Shown piece by piece: positions 1 through 12,412 of a stretch of 64,000 nt of DNA. How positions within the stretch are numbered: position 1 is the stretch's first letter; every line of letters starts with the position of its first letter. The stretch lies in contig CAJQUW010016173.1 in the NCBI GenBank assembly GCA_907163375.1, positions 233,757-297,756 on the forward strand. Reading direction: 5' to 3'. The translations under genes were made by a program, and so were the position numbers. The DNA is from Prostheceraeus crozeri. Lineage: Eukaryota; Platyhelminthes; Polycladida; Euryleptidae. Under the pieces are notes generated by a model. That model saw only the letters and a list, made by a program, of their open reading frames with translations, ran no database searches and was not told the DNA's origin.

Positions 1-715
1 ACATCTTCTGAACTGACAATGACGGGAGTAGAATTGGAAGCAGGAGGTGCGTGCATGTTCAAGTTAGTAGGTGAAGACGGATGTTTTAACCGAAGGGCTT
101 CGAGAGAGTTAGTGTCATAAAGGGCCACATCAGTGTCAGAAGACTGGATTCGAACTGCTGCAGTAACATCGCCGTCAGCAATTTTTGATGCGACGAGTCT
201 GCGAGGACGTGTTTTGAACATTTCCTCCTTCTCGGCCTCATCCTCCAGCCTATGTCGGACTTTAGACCTTGATAAGAACCAACGGCTTTACCTTAGAATC
301 AGCAGTTGGCAAGGCATTGTTTTCCATAAACTTTGAAGCTTGCCTTTTCACCAGGGAAGTAAATTTTGAATTTTCTTGATTTGTTTTACAGTCATGGGAG
401 GGCCTACGCAAACACAAGAAGCTGAAGGAAAAAAGTCTACCATTCAAGTAAATTATTTTGTGATCTTCATAGTGAAGCGCATCAGCCAGCGCTTCGGCGA
501 CCGAAATTCGTGCACCTTTTGGAATGAGTCTAAGTAAAGGAATTTTCAATCTCCATTCTGCTGCTAGTCTTTTCAAATTATCAACTGAGTTTAACGGCAG
601 TGATCTAGGTGTATTAGTGGAATTGACCGAACCGGAACGATTTAAACAAGAATTACAATGCTTAACTGAAAGAGCATTCGTTTTAACCTTGGTCAAGCCA
701 AAACAGGATAGATGA
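1..715 (-). pseudogene. LINE-type retrotransposon protein fragment, frameshifted, cut by window edge
   Basis: On the minus strand an open frame (696-262) reads into a second frame (about 268-1) with one frameshift near 262. The first part carries IPKGARISVAEALADAL followed by LFSFSFLCLRRP; the second carries LVASKIADGDVTAAVRI, SSDTDVAL and LRLKHPSSP. This order, a processing-type helix, then 'CLR-P', then 'K--DGDV--AVR--SSD', then 'KHP', is the conserved region upstream of the reverse transcriptase in many invertebrate LINE polyproteins. The RT itself would lie to the left, outside the window. The gene is broken by the frameshift and has no visible 5' end. It could instead be a domesticated relative of such a protein, but the frameshift argues for a dead copy. 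Confidence 0.6.
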
Positions 716-1983
716 GCCCGAAGTGAACAATTGTCGCATCGAATCTAATTGCTCTTCCTGCGATTGATGGTGTTGCAATGTAAGCATCAGATCGTTTCAT
801 CGCATGCTGGAAAGAGAGTCTACGTACGTATAGTTGGGTTCAGAATTATCCATTGGGTGAACAAAAGATTTCTATGTTGAACAACGATAATAAAATCAGA
901 GGGAATGGTTTAAGTGTATCGATGGCTGGCGGTGTTCGCTCTCACCTTTTCCTCCGCTTGTCTTTTTTCTTGTTTTGTATAATCTGCCCTTTATTGAATA
1001 ATGCAGTCACTACCTAATTGTAAAGGAAATGTAAAGATCATTTACACAAAAGTCGGTCTCCACAATGGAGTTTGAAACATTCAGTATCCAATGTTAAAGT
1101 TCTATGATTTCAAATGATTTAGCATTTGATCTCTATTATATCAGTAAGATTTGTTTATGTACTAAGTGACCAGGCCGGACCGGCGAAATCAATTTTATTT
1201 TAATAATTTTGTGCGTTGAAAGACTTGTTTAGTTATTATTATTTAATATATTTTACTCAATAAGTATCCATTTCGAGGCAAGTTAAATATGAGAATTAAA
1301 ATGGCTGCTCAATTCTTTTATAGCATGCTTCATAGAGGCAATTATTATTATAATGTGTTATTATGCAATTATTATATATTATGTCGAATTTCAATTCGAA
1401 TAGATGGATGATTGAATATTTCAAGTGATGATCGAATTGCAGTCGATAGTTTCGGATAGGTTTCGAGCCAAGTTGGTCAAGCCAAATTACTATCGGCAGT
1501 TGCTTCATCCGGGAGGCGTTTCATATTCCTCAGTATTGCTGAAAACAAACTTTCCCTATAACTTTTCAAAAATTGACATGTTAAATAAATAATCTTATCA
1601 AAGAATTGTTTGGAAATCATATCATTGAAATTATTATATTATATATTTATCTAAAGAACAATTCGACGCGCGATTATAACGGAATAAGAAAAATAGTCGA
1701 AAGGTACTTAAACACAATAATTATTTCACCGGTCTGGCCGCTTCAGCTGCATCATTTACAAAAGGTAAATTTAAAGGTGTGACAATAACATCAAGGTCAA
1801 ATCACATTTCATGGCCAAGATATCTCTCTCATATAAGTTAGAAGTATGTCATGTAGTTAGAAGAAATCTTGTAGGCTGGAAATTACTGCGATATCGCTAA
1901 TCCAGGCAAATTCAGTGAATGAAATTCTTGCTTTATGTTAATTAATTTTTCATTGTTTGTGTGTCTTATTTCTACTGATTCTG
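716..1983. other. Unassigned AT-rich spacer
   Basis: No convincing gene, RNA or terminal repeat seen. Short frames here have no recognisable motif and the composition is AT-rich. Confidence 0.4.
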
Positions 1984-3257
1984 CTATTTGTCTTGTAAAT
2001 GCATCGTTGTTGTATACTTGATAATATTCATTTTGAATTTCGTTATTTTGTTTCCATGTCTCTCTTTACAATGCTTCCACAAAACTGAGCTGTTACTTTT
2101 CTGTTTTAATTGTTGCATATGTTCTTTCCCTCTAATCTTGCCATTTCTTGTGGTCTCACCAATGTATACTGAGTCACATTCTTCACATTTGATTTCATAA
2201 GTAACTCCACTTTTGTTGCACGGACCCTTGCCTCCTGATTGGCATATAGGACAGCATCGATCTTTACATTTTTGACTTTTCAGTGGATTTGATTTTTGCA
2301 ATTTTCTTTTTGAAGAAGTACCAGCTTTTTCCACAACTTTTATTTTTGCTTTGCTTTTACGTATTTCACGTTCCATGATTTTCCTTAATTCCGAATTAGG
2401 TGATGATGGCACAAATAATACTGAATCAACGTTCCCTTTTCTGAACCACTTTGACTTTTTATTTTGTTTGTTCTTCATTCTTTCATGTCTTTTCCAGCTT
2501 CTTGGGCTATACATTGGTTGACTATCTGATTCGTCTTTCTTTACAATGTCGTCCTATGCTTTTAATGCTGATTGAATCAATTCTACTCTGAATTTTTGAG
2601 AATAACCGAAAAATTGGATCCTTTTCATCATTGCAGACAAATGGGCTGCTGTTTGTTTCCACGGTAATAAAGGACTGCAATTTAGCATCACTCTCAATAG
2701 TTCTTGGGTCAAAACACTACGCTTTATTTTCATTGAATGTGAAGAATTCGCATGAATAACTAATTTTGATAATACTTCTTTCATATAAAATTCATGTAAA
2801 ATCTTTGTTATTTCAAATTTTCTTCTATGAATATTAATCTTTTCAGTTACTGTCCAAACTTTTAAATCGAGTATTGCCACTTTTTTATCAATATGCTTAG
2901 AAGGGTAATCAATTTCAAATTGAATATTTTCATTTGTGCTGCTTGCTATATTGAGTATCAATTCCATTGTTCGTTCGTCTTCATTAAGTCTCTTTCAAAT
3001 GTCACTTCATCATAGGCCAATATATTGTTTATAAACGTACTACCACGTGGTGCAGGTACCGCCACGATGTTGATATCATCCACATATCTCTTATACATTT
3101 TGATATCAATTCCTAAATCACTTGCAATCTTCAAAAATGTTCTATCCCACCAAATCATGAAAATTTGAGCAATTACACCGGTGAGTTCTAATCCAATTAT
3201 ACCTCCATTAATTTGCCTGTAATAAATTCCATTAAATTCATAAATATGATTTTTCAT
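1984..3257 (-). pseudogene. Penelope-like retroelement: RT plus GIY-YIG endonuclease, 5'-truncated and frameshifted
   Basis: Three minus-strand frames follow one another: 3257-2958, 2967-2554 and 2514-1984. The first holds the RT catalytic core with RYVDDINIV (YVDD box) preceded by GGIIGLELTGVIAQ. The second is the RT thumb-like region, with DLKVW and a helical tail. The third has the zinc-binding linker CPICQSGGKGPC and the GIY-YIG endonuclease signature YEIKCEECDSVYIGETTRN followed by R-KEH. RT followed by GIY-YIG is the diagnostic order of Penelope-like elements, where the nuclease nicks the target and the RT primes on it. At least two frameshifts (near 2960 and 2520-2554) separate the parts, and the RT N-terminus is missing. 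This is a dead copy. Confidence 0.85.
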
Positions 3258-5224
3258 TAATGAAAAAGAGGGAAATTTGCATCTGTGAAATGGGATGTAG
3301 CTCGGCCATCAGGACCGTCTGTATCAACAAAGTGAATAAGTGTAACACTGCAAAATCAATCTACAACTGTACAAGTAACAAGACTCCCTGCGATAATTAA
3401 ATGTGCATCAAATGAATAAGTGCAATTTACAGTACACTCAAATGCTAATTCGTTCCTTCTAGCTAAGCTCTTTAACTAATGTCATAATTCATCGCTAAGA
3501 ATCATTAGTGGGTGCTTATCGTACAGAAGAAGTATTTCAACACGATTACCTCTACTATTCAAGTATTCACGCTCTGTCTAAAATGTCGGTTGCAGCATGG
3601 CAGTAGCATTTTAAATAAGCTGACAAGTAAAAAAAACTCAAAGCAAATTAAAATTTCAGACGCTTCCGACAATTCCATAGATAATTGATTCATAATTCAG
3701 AAAGTGCTTTCCGATGGACACCTTATCTGTTAGATGGAGGAATAGACAGCCTATTCTCAACACTGTGAGAATGATGAAGCTCATTCAGGTACCACAAAAC
3801 GAAGCAAGTTTCGACGGCACCTGCAATAAAGTAGTCAATAATCTATAGGATTGTCAGAGACTGCGCTCTCGGCTTTCTAAAAATATTACCAAAATTAATA
3901 AAAAAAACTGTTGCTTGCTTTCTTTCAGCTTCTAAAAATGAGTTCGTTGGACGTGAGGATATGCACTATTTAATCCGCAGAGAAAATATTCCATATACTA
4001 TGAGAGATGGGACGAAATTATCAAGATCCATGTGTACGTGCTACAATGATGCTGCACATTCATTTGAGTGATAAATGGAGCAATTTATAATAAAACAGGC
4101 CCTACTTGAGTGGGTAACTGAATAATCGATTTCCGTCTGAGCACAAGTGAAAAAAGCACACGAACACTAGTGATGCAGTTCACTTACGAAGTCTGTATCG
4201 GCCGCTCCTACTGCCTAGTAATGCAAAGGAAGCGACTATAAGTTAGCATAAGTGAAAATGCAAGTATCACAAAATATAAAAAACGAATTTGCTGAATATT
4301 TTAAAAATTGAGATACAAATTTCACATTCGACATGGTTTTGATAACATAATATAAATATCACTCGAGTGTTACAAATCTTCTTCAATCTTCTCCTTGCAA
4401 ATTTTACAAATCTTCGGGTGTAAGTCATATATCTCGCTCAAAAAAATCACAAAAACAATCAAAAATATGAAAATAAGCATGAAGTTCATAAAGTGGTCGA
4501 TTTACCTGTTTTTTACCTTGTAGTTTGTGTTTTCTATATGATCCTGAATCTGTCATCAGTTCATACGAAATGGACGACTAAAAAGTACACATATAAGCCT
4601 ATACAAAACAGTTGAGCTAGCTATTAATTGATATTTCAAGACAAGCTGTTTAAGTTTCATATGCTAAAAGGGATTTCAGATTTCAAAAATCTTACCTCGT
4701 TCAAAGTGTAAAATGTCGAAAAATGGAGAAGTTAAGTAAATAAGTAGGTCCGATTTTAGATTTCAGGATCACTAGATGCACATAATACAGGGTATTAAAT
4801 CGTTCAAAACATATATCAAGGAATGTTCATATTTTTTGATGGGATATACACAACAGGCCCAGTTTGTGAGAAGGGGCCTTGCCCTATCATCATCGTGATG
4901 TAGTTTTGTGAGCGGTCAAGCCTCAAGTGAAGACGCAAGTGAACAACACCATGTCGGTGTGCTAAAACAGAAGTGATAGACAATGTCTTCACAGGCAATC
5001 AAGGTCATAAAAGTAGTCTGAATTGAAATATTTCGCTACAGCGCAAGTCAAGGCTATAACAAAACGACTAATACTGATCCACTAAAAAATAATTTTGCAT
5101 GTGATTTGGTCATCATGTTATACTCGTATAGGAAATAAAATCTGCGAAGAATTTTGCCGAAAACAAAACAGAGAAAATCACGAAATATAAACTGACATTG
5201 GGGAATTAGGAAAAAGACCGAAAA
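3258..5224. other. Unassigned AT-rich region
   Basis: No supported gene. Short frames lack recognisable motifs. The reading upstream of the Penelope RT at 3258 does not continue it. No terminal repeats recognised. Confidence 0.4.
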
Positions 5225-6341
5225 TGACTTGTGTGAAGTTAGCGGAACAAACCAGCAGAACCTTTTTTTATAACAACGTGATTCTATTCGAGGCAACTTC
5301 TACTTCGATTTCAGTCTCCGTTTTTCATAAATTCGCAGTCGTTTATGAGAAATTCAAGTTTAAAGATAAAAGTGGTTCCGCTGTGAATTAGCGGCACCAA
5401 TTTCTTAGTCTCACTGATAGGCGCAGTAAATTAATTTTATTTTGTCACTAACTAATTCTTTGTTGCGCTGGTCACAAATATATACTTCATTTTTTTGTCG
5501 ATCTCTGACCCGTCCTCTCTTGATCAAGCTATGTAGAGTCGCTGGTCATCCCACTGGGATGACTTACGAGGACTTACTGGGATTCCACGAAATGCATCGT
5601 ATCGACTCCAAACAGTACTCAATGCCTCTGCTCGGCTGATTTTCAGTGCTTCACGCTTTTCGTCTGCTACTCCTCTTTTGCACGAATTAGAATGGCTTTC
5701 TTCAGATACAAGGACCCGGTATCGTCTGACTGTTCTGACCCACGCTTGTCTTCACGGAAATGCCCCCTCCTATCTGGCTGACGATCTCAAGATTCTAGTC
5801 TCCGCTCTTCCTCCACTCAGTACCACATAGCACCACGATTTCGGCGTCCGACAATCGACGGTCGTTCCTTTCCAGTGGCAACAGCCCGTTTATGGAACTC
5901 GCTACCTCATCACATCACGGACATTGCAGACTCACCACGTTTTAAAAAAGTTTTAAAGCAGCATCTTTTAGTCTCATGTTTTAACTAACTTGTTTTATTT
6001 TGAATGTAAAGTGGCCTTGAAGTCATTGGCGAAATGTCACTTAAATACAATTCTTGTTTCATTCATTCATTCATTTTCACAACAATGCAGGTTTAATCGG
6101 CAAAATCCGAATTTTACATTTTCTGCGATCTGATTGTGAAATTAGCAGAACTAATTTTTAATCTAAAGCATTTCTTAGATTCTTACGATCTCACAGATTT
6201 CCGGCTAGAAACTTCACTGTTATGAAAAATGGAGCATATATTTGTGATCTGAGTAACAAATTGGATCGGGTAGTGGCAAAATAAAACTAATTTACTTTGC
6301 CTTTCAGCGAGAGTAATAGATTGGTTCCGCTAACTTAACAC
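5225..6341. mobile_element. Degenerate copy of the 'GTTAGCGGAACC' foldback transposon, interrupted by a LINE tail
   Basis: The left end (from about 5225) reads TGTGTGAAGTTAGCGGAAC and continues in parallel with the first 250 bp of the 29938-36055 palindrome. The right end (6190-6341) is the inverted counterpart, finishing GGTTCCGCTAACTTAACACG. The middle of the family resumes near 6073 after a LINE insertion. This copy lacks the 343-bp tandem units, so the family's true terminal inverted repeat is about 250 bp. Many substitutions make it older than the large copy. I could not identify a clean target duplication here. Confidence 0.7.
5497..6073 (+). pseudogene. 3' end of a Jockey/CR1/L2-type LINE, 5'-truncated
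   Basis: Reading from about 5585 on the plus strand gives the C-terminal pattern of LINE reverse transcriptases: TVLNASARLIF, then LLHELEWLSSDTR, then YRLTVLTHACLHG and APSYLADDL. Degenerate versions of the final conserved block (a VPR/FS/WN/LP/FKK-type tail) follow to about 5960. A stop near 5829 and frame changes show it is dead. The element ends in an ATTC microsatellite tail (6057-6078), as is usual for L2/CR1-like 3' ends. It sits in the middle of the degenerate foldback transposon, so it inserted after that element did. Confidence 0.75.
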
Positions 6342-6941
6342 GTTCAAATATAGAATAATTAATTTACATTGTTACTGCATTGCAAGTGCAGGATAAGAAA
6401 AATTGCTGTTCAGGTGCGGAAGTGGCAAATGAAGCTATCTTGTACAGTCATTACTTCGATGGTAAAGTTAGTTTACATAATTCTGAATAGAAATCAAATT
6501 ACATATTACCGGTATACTTTCATTTTCAAGTATCAATGAAATCATACATATGACAATAGAGACAGCAGTGCAGTTGATGCAGACGCGCAATTTGAAAAGC
6601 AGTTTGAGCATGAACACGTAATTTTCAGTGCTAAAAAATAATTCAAATATGGTGCTGCGCTTGTTATTTTTTCAACATATTAAAAATATCGCATGTCCGA
6701 GTTCACGCACTCATGCCATCGGAAATGATGGTACAAAATATTCTCGCAAGCGTCTAGTAAGCAGAAATTATAAAATGTTCAGACTATGATACTTTTGTCA
6801 TATTAAATACTCGCATCACAGACAATCAGACAAATGATAAAGGATTCAAACGCTTGAGAAAGCGAACGTCTATTCATCAAGTGTCCACGGAATCGTGGAA
6901 CAACGGCAAAGGACTAATAATTGCAATAATAATGACGAATA

Positions 6942-7154
6942 AGTTTTTGTTGGGAAACCAAGTAGACAAGATGGCAATAATTTTTTTTTATGCTTTATCA
7001 ATTTCGGCTTCCTCTTAGGCCATCATCAGAAGCAGATGATGATGGCCTAAGAGGAGGCTGAAATTGATAAAGGATGAAAAAAGTTATTGCCATCTTGTCT
7101 ACTTGGTTTCCCAACAAAAACGTAGAAAATGATTAGCCAAGGTCTCTTCAACAC
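6942..7154 (-). mobile_element. 213-bp inverted-repeat mini-element with hammerhead-ribozyme-like core (Penelope/retrozyme-like)
   Basis: Two arms (about 6943-7029 and 7036-7120) are near-perfect inverted copies around a tiny centre. On the minus strand the left arm contains CTGATGA, then a short stem-loop region (GGC ... GCC) and then GAAA, which is the conserved order of the hammerhead ribozyme catalytic core. The inverted copy keeps GATGA and GAAA. The whole unit is flanked by an exact 12-bp direct repeat TAATGACGAATA (6930-6941 and 7155-7166), which I read as a target duplication. Hammerhead motifs are established in Penelope-like element terminal repeats and in retrozymes. I did not find a convincing stem I/III, so activity is unproven. 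Confidence 0.55.
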
Positions 7155-7427
7155 TAATGACGAATATATGACTTGCACTTAAAAAATTAATTTGATTAAA
7201 CAAAATATACCAAGGACATAGTACTACAAGATGTTTGCCATAAGATAGTACAAAAATAGCCAATGATACATTAAGACATTGAACAGCTATTACTGTCTTA
7301 CGTTTCCCATTTGTACTCGGTCAACACTTCAGGTGACACGAGTGGAGCTACAGAGTTACCACGAAGGACTAAAACGCGGCAATGAACTGTGATAATTGTG
7401 AAATGAAAAGAATTCAGAAAAACTTAC

Positions 7428-7670
7428 ATTGCAGCTTTGATCTACGATAAGAAGCATCAGGGACCAACTTGAAGAGTTTGCTTGCGATTAATAGAGCCAA
7501 TGACGCTACAGCCGCGGCATCAAGCAATGTAAGAATGGCAAGAGGAAATGCCCATCGTAAACGGCACCCACCCAGATGATATTTATCGGCCGAAGATCCA
7601 CATAATTCACGAACTGTTTTATCATCCCAGCCAGCAGGAAAAATTATGCAAGTAATGAAAATAAGAACAG
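7428..7670 (-). CDS. LHFPL-type tetraspan protein, exon 2
   Basis: This exon begins after a minus-strand acceptor (TTTTTCAG ending at 7671) and ends at a donor (GTAAGT starting at 7427). It enters in phase 1, exactly complementing the end of the upstream exon, and leaves in phase 1. It encodes the end of the third membrane helix, the family hallmark IFPAGWDDKTVRELCG in the second extracellular loop, a conserved LGGC, and the fourth helix (WAFPLAILTLLDAAAVASL). About 211 residues are accounted for by the two exons, against about 210-250 for the family, so only a short cytoplasmic C-terminal tail is missing. The exon encoding it should lie below 7427; I could not identify it. Confidence 0.85.
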
Positions 7671-9530
7671 CTGAAAAATGAAGTGAAGCCAAAGTAAGCC
7701 CTTTACCTGAGAAAAAGTATCTTTACTGCGGTATTTCATCAGACGATTTTTTGAAATTCTGCTTTTTATTGAAAATAAACATGACTTGAGCGACATTGGC
7801 TAACATATATTAGCTAAATTTCTTTAATTAAAGTCATTATATTTTGGATTTGCTGACGCACGCGGCTTTTTAACTAAATGCTAAAAGAAATTGAAATGCA
7901 TGCATTTGCATGTACTAATACATACAATATTTTACCAATTCTACACTTATATCTCATTATGATGCACTTCACTCAGGAGAAAACAGCAATTTTGCATCAG
8001 CTGACAAAGGATAAATGTTGAATGTTTGAAATATCATAAATTAGGAATCCAAATATTGGTAAAATATTCATTTTTGTAGTTGTAAACCTTAATATACGAG
8101 TATCTTGACGAATATACGAGTATTTCGTCAGAAGGAAGTGATGACATAATTTACAGGGAAATCTTTGCTTGACCCTTTTCTACACCAATTTAATCATAGC
8201 ATTAGAGAAAAATAAGTAATAACATAAATGAAAATATTGACATGATCATATTGATATAAAAGTGTAATTATTGCATTGGTAAGAATCATCAATAATCATT
8301 GATATTGATCGTTAATTGATTTCTAATCATGACAATTATTTAATACAGTTATACCATTCAATTATTTTATCCACATAACTGTAATGTGCACACATATTTT
8401 AATTTGAAATTTATTGACGATTTATTTTTACAAAACATTTCACTTAACATCAAAAAACATAAATTTGATTAACTTCTTCTACCAATTGCAATCTGCGTGG
8501 TCATAGACATAAACAATTGAGAAGAGAAACAGGAATATCAACTAAGAGCACAAATTTTCTGTGCTCTCCATGCTAAATTAAGTACAGTAGTTTGAAGGAA
8601 AATAACATGGGCATGAAAATCAGGCCATACAGGAAATGAAGGACCTGAAATGCAAAGCTGGCTGGTTTTCCTGCTGACGAACCTAAAATGTGACTCACCA
8701 GTGTCGAGATTTACGTTTGACAATATGTAATTTTCGGTCGCCCATTGGTTTATCAGAACTTTCAATTTATAGTTTTGTATTATACAGTAGTAGTAATTTT
8801 GTAATGCATAGTAGATGTTTTAATAGAAAAAATTTGACTTTGCCTGGTTTGCCTGTAGGAACGCTCATCAGTCCTGTAAAGGACTAACTTCGTTTTCATA
8901 AAATATACGTAAAGTATGTACATGTATTTGTCTATATTTTGTAATGCATCAAATCATTTGAAATTTGAATTGAGACTTACATTCAGCAGTAAAGCCAAAT
9001 GACTTTTGATAGTTTGCGTTTGTGCACGAACTGATTACGAGAAGTTATAGATCCATATTCCTGAACTATTTTCAACCCTTCAAACCAGCGAATGTAACTT
9101 TTGGCCCACAGTCATCATACAAAATGAAGGAGTGAACTAGCAGTGTGGAGTAATGAAATCAATCTTCACACTGAACCATTCCACGCACAACTGATGCAAT
9201 AATCGCATATTTTAGATTTGAAATACAGTTATTTGTCAATCATCATGAAAATTACGCAATATATAGCCGAATGCGTGTCAATATGCGACAGGTCATGCAG
9301 GCAAATTTAATCCTTCCACGGTTATACTTGTCTGCAAAGATGACATTCTGAAGAACAAGTATTTTCAATTTGAAAAACTAAACGTCTCGTACCTTCTTCT
9401 TTAAAGCCAGAAATAACAATATAAAGAGCTATAGAAGTTGCAGACATCTAGGATCCAGACTCTTGATCAACGCATAGATGGCAGAATGGACGGCTGAGAT
9501 GAAATCCATATTTATAAAAATACTACTTAA
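7671..9530. other. Intron sequence of the LHFPL-type gene, no gene seen
   Basis: AT-rich intronic DNA. Short frames at 8538-8887 on both strands have no recognisable motif and no splice-compatible continuation with the LHFPL exons. Confidence 0.5.
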
Positions 9531-9544
9531 ATGCTTCGAACATG

Positions 9545-10405
9545 TCGGAAAAGTGGCGACGGCGTTTCTAACTCGGAGACCGAGTCTGGATCAACCTCGC
9601 TACCCAGAGGGCAAAGTCAACACTGTCCTAGGCAAGCCCTAAAATCCTGTACACTCGCACAACCACAACCGATACGGACATGCGCACTCAAAGCACTCTT
9701 GTCGTCACCTTTATTCATAATTTTATACTGCGACAAAGTTCTCAAAATCTTATTTTGAAGTTCCTCGATGATTTAACTGATAATGACTATAATAATATCG
9801 CAATGGTAACTATTGCAGTATTTGCTGGATGAGTATAAATGCAACATTAAGAATACTGGTTATGAATTTAATTGTAAAATATTTACTTGGCTCGTAAATG
9901 CTGATAGAAAATAGATAGAAAATAAGAAGCTAGTAAATAGTAAATTAGTGTGCATTCTTTTACCAGACAGTCTATGACAATGCAATAAGGCTTAATTTGA
10001 GACTTCATGATCTTCAAGACCGAATGCTAACCATAATAAGTAACTTTAACTATTTGATTTACAGAATTTTTTGCCTATTTAGAATAATAACCATAAGAGG
10101 TTAATAAATGGAAAAGGCGGACAAGGTGCAAAAAAGACAAAAAATACGGAAAAGACGGATTTACGAGCCCTGCACCTATAAGTTCCAACAGTTATATTAG
10201 TAAATCATTGAATAACTTTCAAATTAGTTGTCGAAACTTTGCAAGTCTAAACAGAGGTGATGACAAGAGTGCTTTGAGCCCGCATGTCCGTAACATTAAC
10301 AATGATGGTTGTGCGAGTGTAGATTGACATTTTGAACCATGTCCAGGGTAGTGTTGACTGCGTGGACTCAGACTCGGTCTCCGAGTTTGAATCGCCGTCA
10401 TGAAC
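9545..10405. repeat. Inverted repeat pair, arms about 180 bp, spacer about 480 bp
   Basis: The plus-strand stretch 9545-9740 (CGACGGCG, ACTCGGAGACCGAGTCT, ACACTCGCACAACCA, CTCAAAGCACTCTTGTC) recurs inverted at 10229-10405. The arms are diverged (roughly 80% by eye). This could be a non-autonomous DNA transposon with long terminal inverted repeats, or two inverted copies of one short repeat. The short frames in the arms encode similar peptides only because the DNA is repeated. No target duplication found. Confidence 0.55.
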
Positions 10406-10734
10406 TGCCAATGGGCATATGTATTTCGAGTTGCGCTACATATAGCAGTTTCATCATTTTCAATAGATACGCAATCATGCACATGTATGCGCATGTGTAA
10501 ATTCTACCATTTATGCGCTGATAAAGCGTCTGGACTAGAAACATGTGCTGAAACATCTACAGTGTTTTGTCCTTTTATTTCTGCCACTAAAGAAGACACG
10601 TTTAGTTTCTCAAATCAAGAATGCTTACTTTGCTAGTATAATGCACTTCCCGTCAGACGCCATTACATTCATGATATCCTGAAGCTCAATGAGAATATAG
10701 GAGCGCATTATTCAATAAACATTTCAATATTTTG

Positions 10735-11180
10735 ATATTATATGCAGTGAAGACTGATGACATCAACATGCTTGTAAGAAATGAGAATCACATGATCAGA
10801 TGGCTATGTTCCACCAAGCTTTGCGAACGAAGATCTATGGATGGACTCCCGCAAGCTTCGGGAATCGCAGATTTACTGAGTGTGCCCCGTGAAAATCGGC
10901 TGAGATGGTTCGGGCACTTAGAGCGCATGCCTGATTCGAGCTGGCCCAAAAAGACGCAGCTTCTGGAGGTATCTGGTCAGAACATCCGTGGTGGTCAAAG
11001 AAAGAAATGGATGCACAACGTGTAGAAGGATCTGCGAGATTTGCACCTCGACCGTTGCACTGCGCAGGGCCGTGCTGCTTGGAGACGCGCAATCCGCACA
11101 CACCGGAATCGGCATGACATATCGTCCAACCCCCAAACATGAGGAAATAAGGACTCAAAACCGGGCAGTAAGTAAGTGAG
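10735..11180 (+). pseudogene. 3' fragment of a LINE reverse transcriptase ORF, 5'-truncated
   Basis: The frame carries the end of a LINE ORF2: LVRNENHMIRWLCS, then the block RLRWFGHLERMPDSSWPK, then LEVSGQNIRGGQRKKW. After an in-frame TAG at 11023-11025 it goes on with KDLRDLHLDRCTAQGRAAWR and a short basic tail, ending near an AGTAAGTAAGTGAG tail. This C-terminal module ('RWFGH-ERM', 'RG--RK-W', 'DL--L-L') follows the thumb in many endonuclease-type LINEs. The catalytic core is absent. It lies within the LHFPL intron in the opposite orientation to the gene. Confidence 0.8.
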
Positions 11181-11665
11181 AGTAATGCAAATTGAAGCCT
11201 GAATTCTGACGAACCAGAAGACTGACACCACACAAAACGTACAGTCAGTAAATTTAGATCGTGAAGAGTCGAACTGTGTGAATGATATTTCCACTTGACA
11301 CGTCTGCCTGCAATCTGACCGTTGAAGTTCGTGGATTCTCTCTTATAAGAGCTACTTATGCAATGCGCGTGCTTGACCAATCACACAGACCAAAGAGAGG
11401 CGAATATCTATGTCAATCTCTATCTCTTGCTGTCATTGCTTACAATGGCTGGGATAGGATTATGTCCGATCTATACTAACCCACACACAAATGAATCAAT
11501 CTCTGCGGTTTTCAATATGCTACAATTTTCGCAATGCGTGTATTATTATCTAACGCTTGAACGGATTCACAAAACTTTCCCGGTTCACACTGCATCAGGA
11601 ATCTATCTGCATGTACTTAGTCAGCATCTGGTATTACATTAAAGATCAACTTAATTCGTACGTAC

Positions 11666-12056
11666 CAACAATTACTTGCAATAAGCCACCAGCTGCAAGA
11701 ATTTTCCATGTGCTATAGAAAAACATCAATGGTACTGCTACCAAGCATAAAATACACAAACAGCCTGCTAAAATCATCAGAATGGTGGCTCCTCGAAACG
11801 CTCCATTTGAAATAGAATTCAGGTCAGCAACACTTCCTTGACAGTTGGCAGTAGTGCCATCCAAGAAACAACGTTGATATAAACCAAAATGCCCGGTCGT
11901 GAAGGCTCCCGGTCCATGTCCCAGCCAATGTGGAACAAGTAAACTCGTGAACACGAGAACTGTGAGGAGAGCAGACAAGGTGATCCAAACAACAACAGCT
12001 GCGCGAGTATTTCTGACAAAAGAAATGTGACGTGGCTTTATACCAGTTGATTCCAT
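11666..12056 (-). CDS. LHFPL-type tetraspan membrane protein, first coding exon
   Basis: The exon starts at an ATG (12056) and ends at a donor (TTG|GTACGT, exon end 11666) in phase 1. It encodes a short cytoplasmic N-terminus with VRNTRAAVVVW, matching the 'MRNSRA' start of LHFPL3/4-like proteins. Then come helix 1, the extracellular signature HFGLYQRC with a following NC-G, helix 2 and most of helix 3. LHFPL proteins are four-helix membrane proteins of the claudin-like tetraspan superfamily that act as partners of ion channels and receptors (for example LHFPL4 with GABA-A receptors, LHFPL5 with hair-cell channels). Which paralogue this is cannot be settled here. The joined phase with 7428-7670 and the shared helix support one gene with an intron of about 4 kb. 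Confidence 0.85.
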
Positions 12057-12412
12057 GATGATGAACCCCCGGCGGATGGGATGCTAACAGATATTAATGC
12101 AGATGATTATCTGAAAAGAAATGTGAAAATCAATGACCAACACTAATTGACTACATTAATATACGCAGTTATGCACTCAAGAAGATCGCGGGATTTCATT
12201 CTTGAATATTTTTCACTAAATCAAATAGTTGAAAAGTGGCATTTCTGCATGGTGAATCATTAGCCTTTAGACACGAGCCTTCGTCTGTAATTCATGCCAT
12301 TATTTCCTGTAACTTTGATTTCTCACATCGATATTCACTTTCCAATGATATGCACTTACTTACTCATACAGTAATGATGGTATAAGAGGTGGTTGGGTGA
12401 TGTTGTATTGTT

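Noticed and set aside
10835..11380. Several minus-strand frames over the LINE tail
   Set aside because: Antisense shadows of the plus-strand LINE coding sequence.
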